A stretch of DNA of 64,000 nucleotides, taken from assembly GCA_033238645.1 (NCBI GenBank), contig BQXR01000001.1, positions 248,001 through 312,000 on the forward strand. The letters are read 5' to 3'. This DNA is from Thiomicrorhabdus sp033238645. GTDB lineage: Bacteria > Pseudomonadota > Gammaproteobacteria > Thiomicrospirales > Thiomicrospiraceae. A model generated the notes under the pieces. It was not told the origin of the DNA. It searched no databases and was given only the letters and a program-made list of their open reading frames with translations. Position 1 is the first letter of the stretch. Every line of letters begins with the position of its first letter. Shown piece after piece: positions 36,246 through 45,602 of the stretch. The translations under genes and the position numbers were made by a program.

Positions 36246-37304
36246 TTGTTTGAAATTAAACCGATTGACTTAGTCGCACAATATGCGGCTATTGAGCGCC
36301 AAAATCAACTGACTAAACCACAAGGCTCTTTAGGCCAGCTAGAGCAGATCGCCACTCAGCTGGCAGGGCATCAAGGTAACGTTTGTCCAAAGATTACCGC
36401 ACCTTGGATCTCTGTTTTTGCTGCAGATCATGGTATTACCGCTGAAGGGGTCTCTGCATTTCCTTCTGTGGTGACACAAGAGATGGTTAAAAACTTTTCA
36501 GCAGGGGGGGCTGCCATTACGGTGCTTGCTAAAGCCAATCAAGCTTCATTTGAAGTGGTTGATGTTGGGGTCTTAACAGATATTACCGAGGGTGGAACTA
36601 TCCACTTTGCAAACCTTGAGTCTTTTAGAGTCGCTGCTGGTAGCTTTAACTTTTTAGAGCAGGCAGCGATGAGTTCTGAGATGCTCAATAAAGCGATGGC
36701 CGCAGGTGTCTTAGCGGTTGAACGTGCCATTGAAGCTGATGCAGACCTGTTTATTGCGGGTGAAATGGGCATAGGTAATACCACCAGTGCAACCGCAATC
36801 ATCGCACAACTATGTAATGCGTCAGTCGATGAGATTGTTGGTATGGGGACGGGTATTGATCAAACTCAGCAGTTGCATAAAGCTGCGGTGATTAAAAAGG
36901 CGCTATTGAAACATCAAATAGAGATGTGTGATCCTTTTGAAGTGTTGCGTTGTGTCGGTGGTCTAGAGATTGCTGCTTTAGCAGGTGCTTACCTTGCTTG
37001 TGCAGAGAAAGGCTTAAGCATGGTGATAGATGGTGTTATCGCCTGTTCTGCGGCACTGGTGGTCTGTGAGATGGCGCCAGAAGTTAAAGATTGGATGATT
37101 TTTGGACATCAATCGGTAGAACCCGCTCAACAGGTTGTATTTGAGCGTTTACAAGTGAACCCGTTGCTAGATCTCTCTTTACGTTTAGGGGAGGGCTCTG
37201 GTGCAGCCATGGCGATTCCAGTAATTAAAATGGCTTGCTTACTGCATGAGCAGATGGCAACTTTTGGTGAAGCCAGTGTTTCAGAGTCGAATGATGCGCA
37301 TTGA
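36246..37304 (+). CDS. cobT: Nicotinate-nucleotide:dimethylbenzimidazole phosphoribosyltransferase
   Basis: The 352-residue enzyme activates the lower ligand of B12 by making alpha-ribazole phosphate. TKPQGSLGQLE, FAADHGI, EMGIGNTTSATAI and the C-terminal LRLGEGSGAAMAIP with the catalytic Glu are all present. The start is TTG 36246. FSAGGAAITV is encoded through AGCAG and a G7 run at 36504-36510. Its last 11 to 14 bases overlap the cobC start. Confidence 0.96.
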   Translation: MFEIKPIDLVAQYAAIERQNQLTKPQGSLGQLEQIATQLAGHQGNVCPKITAPWISVFAADHGITAEGVSAFPSVVTQEMVKNFSAGGAAITVLAKANQASFEVVDVGVLTDITEGGTIHFANLESFRVAAGSFNFLEQAAMSSEMLNKAMAAGVLAVERAIEADADLFIAGEMGIGNTTSATAIIAQLCNASVDEIVGMGTGIDQTQQLHKAAVIKKALLKHQIEMCDPFEVLRCVGGLEIAALAGAYLACAEKGLSMVIDGVIACSAALVVCEMAPEVKDWMIFGHQSVEPAQQVVFERLQVNPLLDLSLRLGEGSGAAMAIPVIKMACLLHEQMATFGEASVSESNDAH

Positions 37305-37953
37305 TTTTGTCCGCCATGGTCACTGCCAAGACAGTGCTTTTTTAAGAGGGCGCTCAGCTTCCCTGCTTAGTGTGTTGGGTCAAAAGCAGATGCATAAAGC
37401 CTTAGATGCCCTGGAACCCGCTGATTTAATCATTTCATCTCCTGCGATCCGCTGTTTAGATTTGGTTGAGGCTTATTACGCAGATAAATCAGAAGCTTTG
37501 AATATTGAGGCATGGCCTGATTTTCAAGAACGATTTTTTGGTGTTTGGGATGGACTTTCCTATGATGCCATTCAAGCCTTAGATGTAGAAGGCTTTACCC
37601 ACTATTTAGATAACCCTTTTGATTACGCCATTCCAGAAGCGGAGTCTTTAGCCAAGTTTGAAAATCGAGTGCAGCAGGTCTTTCAAAAATTGCTAGAGCA
37701 TGCCGTGCACAATCAGCTTGAACATATTGTGGTTGTTACACATGGTGGGGTAATGCGGGTATTGCTCAAACAGGTTTTGGGTTTAAGCGATACAGCGCTG
37801 TTTCAATTAGAGATGGGCTATGCTGCCCGAATGAGCTTGGAGTGTATCGAGCTAACAGAGGCTATGCAGTCTGACACGGAGCATTGTCAAAAAGCATCTG
37901 ATGCATTCTTTATAAAGCTACTTGAGTTAGTGCAATCCCCTATAAAATCTTAA
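37294..37953 (+). CDS. cobC: Histidine phosphatase, probable alpha-ribazole phosphatase
   Basis: The 219-residue phosphoglycerate-mutase-like protein has IDFVRHGHC with the phospho-acceptor His near the N-terminus, the acidic ERFFGVWDGLSY, and VVVTHGGVMRVLL with the second catalytic His. In this operon it should dephosphorylate alpha-ribazole phosphate or adenosylcobalamin phosphate. Two ATGs (37291 and 37294) overlap the cobT stop. The open frame extends farther up inside cobT but without similarity. Confidence 0.88.
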   Translation: MRIDFVRHGHCQDSAFLRGRSASLLSVLGQKQMHKALDALEPADLIISSPAIRCLDLVEAYYADKSEALNIEAWPDFQERFFGVWDGLSYDAIQALDVEGFTHYLDNPFDYAIPEAESLAKFENRVQQVFQKLLEHAVHNQLEHIVVVTHGGVMRVLLKQVLGLSDTALFQLEMGYAARMSLECIELTEAMQSDTEHCQKASDAFFIKLLELVQSPIKS

Positions 37954-38012
37954 CGTAAATTTTAGAAATAAATGCTTTCTTTTTTTTCAACCTCAATACT
38001 CTGGGAGTGAAT

Positions 38013-38744
38013 ATGTTTAAACCATTTTGGCTAGCAGTACAGTTTTTAACACGGTTTCCAACGCCGCACTATGATGAAATTTCAGATAAAGAGATGGGGG
38101 CATCAATCAGTTGGTTTCCGATTGTCGGTTTATTAATTGGTGTTATATTGGCATTTGTTGGTCAAACCACACAATGGTTACCAGCTCAGGTGAGTGCGGG
38201 GTTGCTATTGGCTGTCTGGGTTTGGAGTACTGGTGCGCTTCATCTAGATGGTTTAGCAGATACCGCTGATGGTTGGTTAGCAGGTTCTGGAGATCATCAG
38301 CGTGCTTTGCAGGTGATGAAAGATAGCCGAATTGGAACAGGGGGGGGCGTGGCACTTGTGCTAGTGCTCCTTATGAAGTGGTCTGCACTGGTGGTCATCA
38401 TTGAGCATCAGGCGTGGTTCCTTTTATTGTTTGCGCCGGTCGTGGCAAGAGTCGCTTCAATTGTCTTAATGCGGGTGACTCAATATGTCTCTGAAAAGGG
38501 TATTGCAGCAGGGATGTTTTTACACCTTAACAGCGATTCAATTTGGTTGTGGTTTTCTCTATTAACTGCTGCAGTGGTTTGGCTTAACCCTTTACTGTTA
38601 GTTGCTCTGATCTTGGTTTGGTTTTGGATGCGTTGGGTGATGATTCGTATTACGGGAGGCATGACAGGAGATACTGCAGGTGCTATGACAGAAGTGATAG
38701 AGCTTGTTTGGTTGATGGGTATTGTTGCGATGTTAATAAACTAG
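38013..38744 (+). CDS. cobS: Cobalamin synthase (adenosylcobinamide-GDP ribazoletransferase)
   Basis: The 243-residue polytopic inner-membrane enzyme joins adenosylcobinamide-GDP with alpha-ribazole (phosphate). The start ATG 38013 has GGGAG upstream. Landmarks are FLTRFPTP, the Asp-rich LHLDGLADTADGWL, and MKDSRIGTGGGVAL. TGGGV is encoded by eight G (38340-38347). It closes the cob operon and converges on dcyD. Confidence 0.96.
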   Translation: MFKPFWLAVQFLTRFPTPHYDEISDKEMGASISWFPIVGLLIGVILAFVGQTTQWLPAQVSAGLLLAVWVWSTGALHLDGLADTADGWLAGSGDHQRALQVMKDSRIGTGGGVALVLVLLMKWSALVVIIEHQAWFLLLFAPVVARVASIVLMRVTQYVSEKGIAAGMFLHLNSDSIWLWFSLLTAAVVWLNPLLLVALILVWFWMRWVMIRITGGMTGDTAGAMTEVIELVWLMGIVAMLIN

Positions 38745-38857
38745 ATTAAGTTGTGTTTTTAACTTATTAAACTATGTAAAACAATAGATTAATGCGTTTT
38801 ATTGAACACGTTTGTATACTGATTGGTGAGAGATCAACCTTTGTTAATGTGTTTTTT

Positions 38858-38870
38858 GAGCAGGGGGGGG
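38858..38870 (+). repeat. G-run motif between convergent cobS and dcyD
   Basis: GAGCA and eight G end three bases before the complement of the dcyD stop codon. No hairpin terminator was seen in this 129-base gap. Confidence 0.7.
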
Positions 38871-38873
38871 TGG

Positions 38874-39779
38874 TTAATTTGGCTGTCGCCCCTGTAGCCC
38901 ACCCGTGTGCAGCAGGATAATTTTAGAACCTACAGGGATCAGTTTTTTCTCAAGTTGATCATAAAAAGCATTCACCATTTTTGCAGTATAAATAGGATCT
39001 AAATCAATCTCAAAGTTTTGTTCAAATTGCTGCATCCGTTGTCGTAATTTAGGTGTTGTTTTAGCATAGCCCCCTGTATGATATTCAGTTAATAAATACC
39101 ACTCATTGGTCGGTCGATAACCTATCCAGTTTTTTATTTGAGGCAGCAAATACTCGCCCTTTTTTAAAACTGGCACACCAACAATATGTCTACCATCCTG
39201 TTGTTGTGCGTAGCTAACTAACCCCGCCAAAGTTCCTCCCGTTCCAACCGCTGTAAAAAGATGCGTCCAGTCCGGACACTGCTCTTCAATCTCAGGCATG
39301 AGTGATTCAAAGCCTTTAACGGCTAAAGTATTAGAGCCCCCTTCAGGAATAATATATGCATCTGGATAAGATTTCTGAAGAGCTTGTAAAAAGTCTGGAC
39401 AGGTTTTATTACGATAATGGCTACGGCTAATAAACTCAAATTGCATACCTTTTTGCTCAGCTGCTTTGAGTGTATGACTCCACTTTTCAGGGGCGCCTGT
39501 CAGCTCCTGTCCTCTAATAATGCCAATACTTTTAAGTTCAGCTAATTGTGCCGCAGCAGCAGTCGCGGCAATGTGATTAGAGTAGGCGCCACCAAAGGTT
39601 AACAAGGTTGTTTTGCCTTGTCTAAGCGCCGCTTCAATATTCAATTTAAGCTTATGCCACTTGTTGCCCTGAATGTGTGGCTGATTCAAATCTTCACGCT
39701 TTATCCAGACGGTAACACCGTATTGTGTAAATTCTTTAGAGAAAAGTTGAGTGCAAGGGGTTGTTTTTAAAGAAAACAT
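38874..39779 (-). CDS. PLP-dependent D-cysteine desulfhydrase / ACC deaminase family
   Basis: From the ATG at 39779 the product has 301 residues. The open frame extends 36 codons into the amt promoter region without similarity. PLP-lysine segment: HIQGNKWHKLKLN. Phosphate and substrate loops: FGGAYSNHIAATA, PEGGSN and AVGTGGTLAGL. The family includes DcyD (D-cysteine to pyruvate, sulfide and ammonia) and ACC deaminase, and the choice between them is not safe by eye. It is divergent from the ammonium transporter with 70 bases between starts, perhaps coincidentally linking two ammonia-related genes. Confidence 0.85.
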   Translation of the reverse strand: MFSLKTTPCTQLFSKEFTQYGVTVWIKREDLNQPHIQGNKWHKLKLNIEAALRQGKTTLLTFGGAYSNHIAATAAAAQLAELKSIGIIRGQELTGAPEKWSHTLKAAEQKGMQFEFISRSHYRNKTCPDFLQALQKSYPDAYIIPEGGSNTLAVKGFESLMPEIEEQCPDWTHLFTAVGTGGTLAGLVSYAQQQDGRHIVGVPVLKKGEYLLPQIKNWIGYRPTNEWYLLTEYHTGGYAKTTPKLRQRMQQFEQNFEIDLDPIYTAKMVNAFYDQLEKKLIPVGSKIILLHTGGLQGRQPN

Positions 39780-39849
39780 ATCGTCCAATCTGGTACAATT
39801 TCGCAAATTTATTTTTGATTTATTACCTTCATACCCAGCGAGGCGCACA

Positions 39850-41067
39850 ATGGAACAGCTAACAACAAGCTTAGATGTCTTATTCATCTTACTCGGGGCT
39901 ATTTTAGTCCTCTTTATGCATGCAGGTTTTGCTTTTTTAGAAGTCGGTACTGTTCAGCATAAGAACCAAGTGAATGCATTGGTTAAAATAATGACAGATT
40001 TAGGCGTCTCAACAGTCGCTTATTTGTTTATTGGTTACGGCGTCGCTTATGGTGTTTTCCTCGGTTTCAATATTGATGGTCAACTCACGCAAGCGATGAC
40101 TGAAAAATCAGGTTATGAGCTGGTTAAGTTCTTCTTCTTAATGACGTTTGCTGCGGCGATACCTGCGATTGTCTCGGGTGGTATTGCAGAAAGAGCCCGT
40201 TTCTATCCCGTTCTGCTTTCAACCTTCTTGATTGTTGCTTTTATTTATCCTTTATTTGAAGGTATTGCATGGAATAGTAATTTTGGTCTGCAGGGGTGGT
40301 TAGAAGCACAGTTTGGTGCAGGTTTTCATGACTTTGCAGGGTCTATTGTAGTGCATGCTGTGGGTGGTTGGATCGCTTTAGCGGCGATCTTAGTGCTAGG
40401 TGCTCGCCATAATCGTTACGATAAAAACGGTCAGATTAAACATGTTTATCCGCCATCTAGTATTCCATTTTTGGCATTAGGTTCGTGGATTCTTGCAGTA
40501 GGTTGGTTTGGGTTTAATGTGATGTCAGCGCAGCAAATTGGTGGTATTCAAGGACTGGTGGCTATGAACTCTCTGATGGCGATGGTCGGTGGTATCTTAG
40601 CGGCAACCTTTGTTGGTAATAAAGATCCAGGGTTTGTACATAACGGTCCTTTAGCAGGCTTAGTAGCTATCTGTGCGGGTTCTGATGTGGTTAACCCGTT
40701 AGGTGCTTTGGTCATCGGTCTAGTTGCTGGTGCGCTGTTTGTGAAAGCCTTTACGTGGACACAGAAGAACTTGAAAGTAGATGATGTATTAGGTGTTTGG
40801 CCTCTGCATGGTCTATGTGGTATGTGGGGTGCGATTGCAGCAGGTATTTTTGGTTCAACAGCTTTAGGCGGTTTAGGAGGGGTCTCTCTTGCCTCTCAGG
40901 TTATTGGTACGCTGATTGGTGTAACGATTGCATTTGTGGGTGGTTACATTGTGTATCGCATAGTGAATGTAATCTCACCAGTGCGTATGACGGATGAGGA
41001 GCAGTACCAAGGTGCTGATTTAACTTTCCATAAAACACATGCTAATCCACCTAGAGAAGAGTTTTAA
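39850..41067 (+). CDS. amt: Ammonium transporter (Amt family)
   Basis: The 405-residue protein starts at ATG 39850 (GCGAGGC upstream) and has about 11 membrane segments. Family landmarks are FLEVGTVQHKN, DFAGSIVVHAVGGWIAL with the pore His, GWFGFNVMSAQ, and DDVLGVWPLHGLCGMWG with the second pore His. It lacks the N-terminal signal of E. coli AmtB and resembles the shorter Amt type. No glnK lies next to it, which is unusual for AmtB. A terminator follows. Confidence 0.93.
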   Translation: MEQLTTSLDVLFILLGAILVLFMHAGFAFLEVGTVQHKNQVNALVKIMTDLGVSTVAYLFIGYGVAYGVFLGFNIDGQLTQAMTEKSGYELVKFFFLMTFAAAIPAIVSGGIAERARFYPVLLSTFLIVAFIYPLFEGIAWNSNFGLQGWLEAQFGAGFHDFAGSIVVHAVGGWIALAAILVLGARHNRYDKNGQIKHVYPPSSIPFLALGSWILAVGWFGFNVMSAQQIGGIQGLVAMNSLMAMVGGILAATFVGNKDPGFVHNGPLAGLVAICAGSDVVNPLGALVIGLVAGALFVKAFTWTQKNLKVDDVLGVWPLHGLCGMWGAIAAGIFGSTALGGLGGVSLASQVIGTLIGVTIAFVGGYIVYRIVNVISPVRMTDEEQYQGADLTFHKTHANPPREEF

Positions 41068-41101
41068 TCAATAATTAGATTTAAACACACCGTTCTCATT
41101 G

Positions 41102-41129
41102 AAAGCCCGCTTATATAGCGGGCTTTTTT
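41102..41129 (+). terminator. Terminator after amt
   Basis: AAAGCCCGC, TTATATA, GCGGGCTTTTTT. Confidence 0.92.
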
Positions 41130-41191
41130 GTTATAGTGTTTGAAACAAATAACAAAAAAAATAACAAAAATAAAAAGAGAAAAAGCCCCTT

Positions 41192-43552
41192 ATGGAAAAG
41201 TTATCCGCTTCTCAGCTTTATCGTTTTACTCAATTAGACGCAAGTCTTATCACACCACCAAAAATCAAAGATAAAGATGCTGAAATACTAGAGTTTATGC
41301 AGCACTTTCATCCGCGCGCTTATCAGTCGCTTAACTTCGGTCTACACTTAAAACGAAAGCATAACCATATCTTTATTATGGGTGAGCCAGGAGTAGGTCG
41401 TATTGGGATGACCAAGGCGATGCTGAAGAAATCAGCAGCTCAAAAAGCAATTCCCTCTGATGTGGTATTGGTTTCAGATTTTAGTGAAGCGAATAAGACA
41501 CAGTACCTCTATTTTGAAGCTGGTCAGGGTTACCAGTTTAAGGCATCCTTAGTTCAGTTTATTACGCAGCTAAAAACTCAGTTACCTGTATTGTTTGATG
41601 GACACTCCTATCAGCTTAAAAGCCAGCAGTTAGAGAATGAACTGGCGGATAAGCAGCAGAAAGCACTAGAGCCTGCTTATGCCTTAGCTGAAGAGGTGAG
41701 TATTGAGATTAGTCAAACTGAGAATAATTTTATTTTACATGCGGTTATTGATGGTAAGTCTTATCGTATGGCAGAAGTTAAAACCTTTGATGAAGAGGTT
41801 CAAGCACATTTTATGGAGGCTTTTGACTCGGTTGAAGAGGCTTTAAATAAGGGGTTAACACATTTCCCTTATTTACAACATGAATATTTGGATACGGGTA
41901 AGGAGCTGAACACAGAGGTGGCCAATGAGCATTTAGATCCGCTGATTGAAAATCTTAAAAATGATTTTGCTAAAACACCTGAGATTACCGCTTACTTATC
42001 CTCTCTTCAGGAGAGTATCGTCTCTAAGCTGCATCTCTTTTGGGATCAGAGTGCGGATCAAGTCACGTCTAGTTCTCAACCAAGTATGGAAGAGTTGTTG
42101 TCTGAGCAGCAAGGTTTGTCTATTTTTGAAGTGAACCTATTGGTTGATCATAGAGACCTTAAGCATGCGCCAGTCATCTATGAGCAAAATACTTCAACAC
42201 CAAAATTGTTTGGTTACACCATTAACTCGGCAGCAGCCTCTGCCGTCGATACGGTTAGTTTAGCAATGAACCACCAGTCTGGGCTTTTACAGCAGGCCAA
42301 TGGGGGTTATCTCATTATTAGTATTCAAGCACTGCTTAAAGATCCAGAGATTTGGTCAAATTTGAAAGCGGCTTTAATGAGTAAGTCACTGAGTTTTGAA
42401 GTGCCTTCTTCAACCAGTGTCGTGCCATATCACCTACCAGATTTTCCGCTAGATTTAACTTTGGTATTAATTGGTCAGTCGTCACACTTTTATGCGTTAC
42501 AAGAGATTGATGCGCAGTTTGAACGTCTGTTTAAAGTGCAGGTTGAGTTTGAAGTTGAACTTTCTAGAACGGTTGAGCATGAGCAAACACTCGCTAAGCA
42601 ACTACTTGCAGAGGTATCAGAGTGGGAGGATCTACCAGTCGAGCCATCCGCTTTTGAACGCTTGATCGAATATGCATCAAGAATGGCAGAAGATGAAGGT
42701 CGTTTATATACCAATAAGGCGATATTAAGAGATGTCTTGGCAGAGGCAAATGCATTTGCACGTGCGAGTGATCAGCCAAGTGTGGATAGAATGATTATTG
42801 AATCAACTATTCAGCAGCGTGACTTCCATACCGGCTTAATGGAGGAGTACTATCATCGTGCTATTACAGAGCAGCAAGTACTGATCTCTACAGAGGGTAC
42901 TCATCCAGGTATGGTGAATGGATTAACCGTTTTAACGGTAGGCCATCAGTCATTTGGTCAGCCTGTGCGTATTACCGCTCAGGCATCAGCAGGAGATGAG
43001 GGTGTACTTGATATAGAACGTGAAGTCGATATGGCGGGGCCTATTCACTCTAAAGGGATGCTAATCTTGTCTGGCTATATTCGTGGTCGCTATATGAAAT
43101 CCAAGGCACTTGGTTTCAGTGGTTCGATTGTGATGGAGCAGTCTTACAATGGAGTTGAGGGTGATTCAGCCTCTTCAGCGGAGCTGTTAGCGTTACTCTC
43201 TTCAATTGCACATATTCCAATGCGTCAGGATCTGGCTATTACGGGTTCTATTAACCAGTTTGGTGAGATTCAGCCGATTGGGGGAGTGAATGAGAAAATT
43301 GAGGGTTACTATAAAATCTGTTCTGCACGTGGTTTGACTGGGCAACAGGGTGTTATTGTCCCTAAATCAAATGCTAGACACTTAATGTTGAATGCAGAGG
43401 TGAGGGATGCGGTTGAGAAAGAGCAGTTTCATATTTATACCATTAGTCATATTGATGATGCTTTAGCACTATTGACAGGTCTGTCAGCAGAGGAAGCAAA
43501 TGCTAAGGTGATGGCTGCTTTAGAAGCGATGAATGAGAAGCCTGACTCTTAA
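41192..43552 (+). CDS. Lon-like (S16) ATP-dependent protease, YcbZ/LonB-type
   Basis: The 786-residue protein has a degenerate P-loop GEPGVGRIGMTKAM at about 64-77, a long helical insertion (about 130-290), an AAA core with NGGYLIISIQALL, and a C-terminal S16 protease domain. The protease segment YNGVEGDSASSAELLALLSS carries the catalytic Ser at about 661, and GGVNEKIEGYYK the catalytic Lys at about 702. It matches the Lon-related proteins of the YcbZ group rather than canonical LonA. The Arg in place of the P-loop Lys-Ser/Thr (GVGRIG) suggests weak or absent ATPase activity. It is single, with a strong palindromic terminator behind it. Confidence 0.88.
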   Translation: MEKLSASQLYRFTQLDASLITPPKIKDKDAEILEFMQHFHPRAYQSLNFGLHLKRKHNHIFIMGEPGVGRIGMTKAMLKKSAAQKAIPSDVVLVSDFSEANKTQYLYFEAGQGYQFKASLVQFITQLKTQLPVLFDGHSYQLKSQQLENELADKQQKALEPAYALAEEVSIEISQTENNFILHAVIDGKSYRMAEVKTFDEEVQAHFMEAFDSVEEALNKGLTHFPYLQHEYLDTGKELNTEVANEHLDPLIENLKNDFAKTPEITAYLSSLQESIVSKLHLFWDQSADQVTSSSQPSMEELLSEQQGLSIFEVNLLVDHRDLKHAPVIYEQNTSTPKLFGYTINSAAASAVDTVSLAMNHQSGLLQQANGGYLIISIQALLKDPEIWSNLKAALMSKSLSFEVPSSTSVVPYHLPDFPLDLTLVLIGQSSHFYALQEIDAQFERLFKVQVEFEVELSRTVEHEQTLAKQLLAEVSEWEDLPVEPSAFERLIEYASRMAEDEGRLYTNKAILRDVLAEANAFARASDQPSVDRMIIESTIQQRDFHTGLMEEYYHRAITEQQVLISTEGTHPGMVNGLTVLTVGHQSFGQPVRITAQASAGDEGVLDIEREVDMAGPIHSKGMLILSGYIRGRYMKSKALGFSGSIVMEQSYNGVEGDSASSAELLALLSSIAHIPMRQDLAITGSINQFGEIQPIGGVNEKIEGYYKICSARGLTGQQGVIVPKSNARHLMLNAEVRDAVEKEQFHIYTISHIDDALALLTGLSAEEANAKVMAALEAMNEKPDS

Positions 43553-43631
43553 TAGGGGGTGAGTTTTACTGTCTAGACATCAAAAGGGTGTCTAGGCTAA
43601 TATATGCTTTATGGTTGTAAAAAGTAGGTAC

Positions 43632-43671
43632 AAAAAAAGGGAAAGATCATATGATCTTTCCCTTTTTTTTA
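43632..43671. terminator. Long perfect bidirectional terminator between the Lon-like gene and csp
   Basis: AAGGGAAAGATCAT and its exact complement join head to head, flanked by A7 and T8, serving both convergent genes. Confidence 0.93.
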
Positions 43672-43728
43672 TAACTCTAAAAGAGTTAAGGCAACGGTTT
43701 AAATGAATTTAAACCGTATCGAGTCTAA

Positions 43729-43935
43729 TTAAAGAGCTACGATGTTCTCAGCCTGTGGTCCTTTCTGACCTTGAGTTACAGTGAACTCAACTTTCTGACC
43801 TTCAACTAAAGTTTTGAAACCAGAACCTGTGATTGCAGAGAAGTGTGCAAAAACATCAGGACCAGACTCTTGCTCGATGAAACCAAAACCTTTAGACTCG
43901 TTGAACCATTTTACTGTACCAGTAGTAGTAGACAT
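43729..43935 (-). CDS. cspA: Cold-shock domain protein
   Basis: The 68-residue single-domain protein has RNP1 KGFGFIEQE and RNP2 VFAHFSAI, with the start MSTTTGTVKWFNESKG. It binds single-stranded RNA or DNA and acts as an RNA chaperone. AGGATACACAAT precedes the ATG. The leader contains a perfect 7-base hairpin (43973-43988) and a long AT-rich stretch, consistent with post-transcriptional control, though cold induction is not shown. Confidence 0.96.
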   Translation of the reverse strand: MSTTTGTVKWFNESKGFGFIEQESGPDVFAHFSAITGSGFKTLVEGQKVEFTVTQGQKGPQAENIVAL

Positions 43936-44355
43936 ATTGTGTATCCTATTTTTTTCATTAGTAATAAAAGCACTCTTAATGTTAAGAGAGCAGTTTGGGC
44001 TGAAATGTGTTGCGATTACTTATGAAGAACAGGAACGATAACTATTACTAGTACATCGACATTGTGCATAAATATAAAACCGAAATTTCAAGCTAGAGAC
44101 GATTGTATAGGAATCTAACCGAATGTCAAAGAGTATTTTGGAGAAATTTAAGTATTTATCAGGCTTTGGAAAGGGGAGGGATTGTTGGTTACTATATATA
44201 GTGTTCTAAATATTATTATAGGGTTTCTATAGTAGTTTAACGGACTGATGAGGTAAGTAGAGCTTATAAGGGTATTTAAAGCTTTATTGAATATTTATTA
44301 AAAAGTAGGTAATGCCTCTTAGGTCATTCGTTAGCTAAAAGGTATTTTATGAATG
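43936..44355. other. csp leader and promoter region
   Basis: CTCTTAA, TG, TTAAGAG at 43973-43988 forms a hairpin in the csp 5' leader. Farther up (about 44060-44095) are AT-rich promoter-like elements. The rest up to 44355 holds no gene that I can support. Confidence 0.4.
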
Positions 44356-44556
44356 TTAAATTGGAACTAGGTCAACGACATCCGCTGCAGCCCCAATTGT
44401 GCTATCAATGGGGTCACCAACGATAGGCACAATAGAGATTACCGTACCAACAACGCGCATTGGAATAGTGACGATCTTAGTGACAAAGCAACCTTGCAGA
44501 AGAGTGCTGATTAACATAATTAATAATAGTTTCTTCATCTTCATCTTCATCTTCAT
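44356..44556 (-). CDS. Small lipoprotein
   Basis: A 66-residue protein with signal KKLLLIMLISTLLQGC. The lipobox LQGC predicts lipidation of Cys23. The mature part is hydrophobic and Val/Pro/Ile-rich (VVGTVISIVPIVGDPIDS), like small uncharacterised envelope lipoproteins. The gene begins with four tandem ATGAAG units, giving four possible in-frame starts behind one ribosome-binding site (GAAGAGATCAA). Confidence 0.65.
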   Translation of the reverse strand: MKMKMKMKKLLLIMLISTLLQGCFVTKIVTIPMRVVGTVISIVPIVGDPIDSTIGAAADVVDLVPI

Positions 44557-44616
44557 TTGATCTCTTCTGCTAAACAGAGCTTAACCATTGGGCAACCCTG
44601 TTGAATTAAATCTGCT

Positions 44617-45093
44617 TTAAGCTTTTGCTTCAGTTTCAGGGCGGAATTTTTTCTGTAGACCATTTAAGAAGTTTCGTAGCACTTGGTCTTTACACTCTCT
44701 ATAGTGCTTATGGCCAGGTTTACGGAAAAAAGCACTTAATTCATGCTTACTTAAGCGGAAATCTGCCAATAGTAGAATGTTTAGAACATCGTCTGCTTGA
44801 AGCTGCAAGGCAATTTTTAATTTCATAAAGATAAGATTATGCGTCAGTCTCTGTTCTGGCTGTGGCTGTTCCCCCTCTTTCTTGCCACGCTTAAGGTTGA
44901 TAAAGCCATTTAAGAAACGGGCTAGATCAATATCTTCTAGTGTGACAAACTCATCATCATCATCCTTTTTTAACCAAAAACTGATCTGCTCACGACTGAC
45001 CGAGTGATCAACCAAAGAAAACACTTTAATCACCTGGTTATCATCTAAATCAAAGGAGTAGCGCATGCGTCGTAATATATCGTTATTGGTCAT
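44617..45093 (-). CDS. yehS: DUF1456-family protein (YehS-like)
   Basis: The 158-residue protein has two copies of a helical module: MTNNDILRRMRYSFDLDDNQVIKVF with VSREQISFWLKK, and LTHNLIFMKLKIALQLQADDVLNIL with LSKHELSAFFRKPGH. This duplicated arrangement and length fit E. coli YehS. It is soluble, and its molecular role is unknown. It precedes the small lipoprotein gene by 60 bases on the same strand. Confidence 0.85.
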   Translation of the reverse strand: MTNNDILRRMRYSFDLDDNQVIKVFSLVDHSVSREQISFWLKKDDDDEFVTLEDIDLARFLNGFINLKRGKKEGEQPQPEQRLTHNLIFMKLKIALQLQADDVLNILLLADFRLSKHELSAFFRKPGHKHYRECKDQVLRNFLNGLQKKFRPETEAKA

Positions 45094-45210
45094 CTATTTT
45101 CCTGACAAGGTAAGTGGAGCGGGTTTAAATATAAAGTGTAGTATCAATGTGTAGGGTTTTGAATGCAAGCAACTTGGATATTCAATTTTATTAAATATTG
45201 ATCTTGCTAT

Positions 45211-45378
45211 TTATGGCGTCTGTAGCTCTTCGGCTTGAATGTCTCTTTCAGCGTGCAATTCAGTTTCTTCACGATCTGCTTTAGAGACATAAGGCTGCTT
45301 ATTCTGTGGCTGCTTTTTAGCTTGTGCCTGTTTATACTTTTTGGTTAGCTTTTTTATAATCTTTTTACGGCGGTTCAT
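45211..45378 (-). CDS. DUF2986-family small basic protein
   Basis: A 55-residue frame starting MNRRKKIIKKLTKKYKQAQA, continuing KQPYVSKADREE, and ending at TAA 45211-45213. The NRRKK start and YVSKADR core match the small DUF2986 proteins of marine Gammaproteobacteria, whose function is unknown. It lies between yehS and yebC on the minus strand. Confidence 0.7.
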   Translation of the reverse strand: MNRRKKIIKKLTKKYKQAQAKKQPQNKQPYVSKADREETELHAERDIQAEELQTP

Positions 45379-45602
45379 TCGTTTTATATCCTGTTCACTG
45401 CTTTGTTCACATCTGATTAAGGAGCATTATACCGACTGTATTGAGTGATATGAAATATTGGTCTATTGAGTCATCAACTAAAAGTGTATTGAGTAAAAGA
45501 AAGAGAGCAGGATATAGAGCAGCAAGTTTAGTGAAAAGTTGCCGATCTAAATCTGTATCGTGTAAAATTTGCTCTTTATTATTTTACTCGGGGCAAACCG
45601 CA

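Noticed and set aside
44298..44310. AAAAAGTAGGT word at about 43617, 44300 and 47267
   Set aside because: Only three intergenic copies, short and AT-rich, with no conserved flanks. Not distinguishable from chance by eye.
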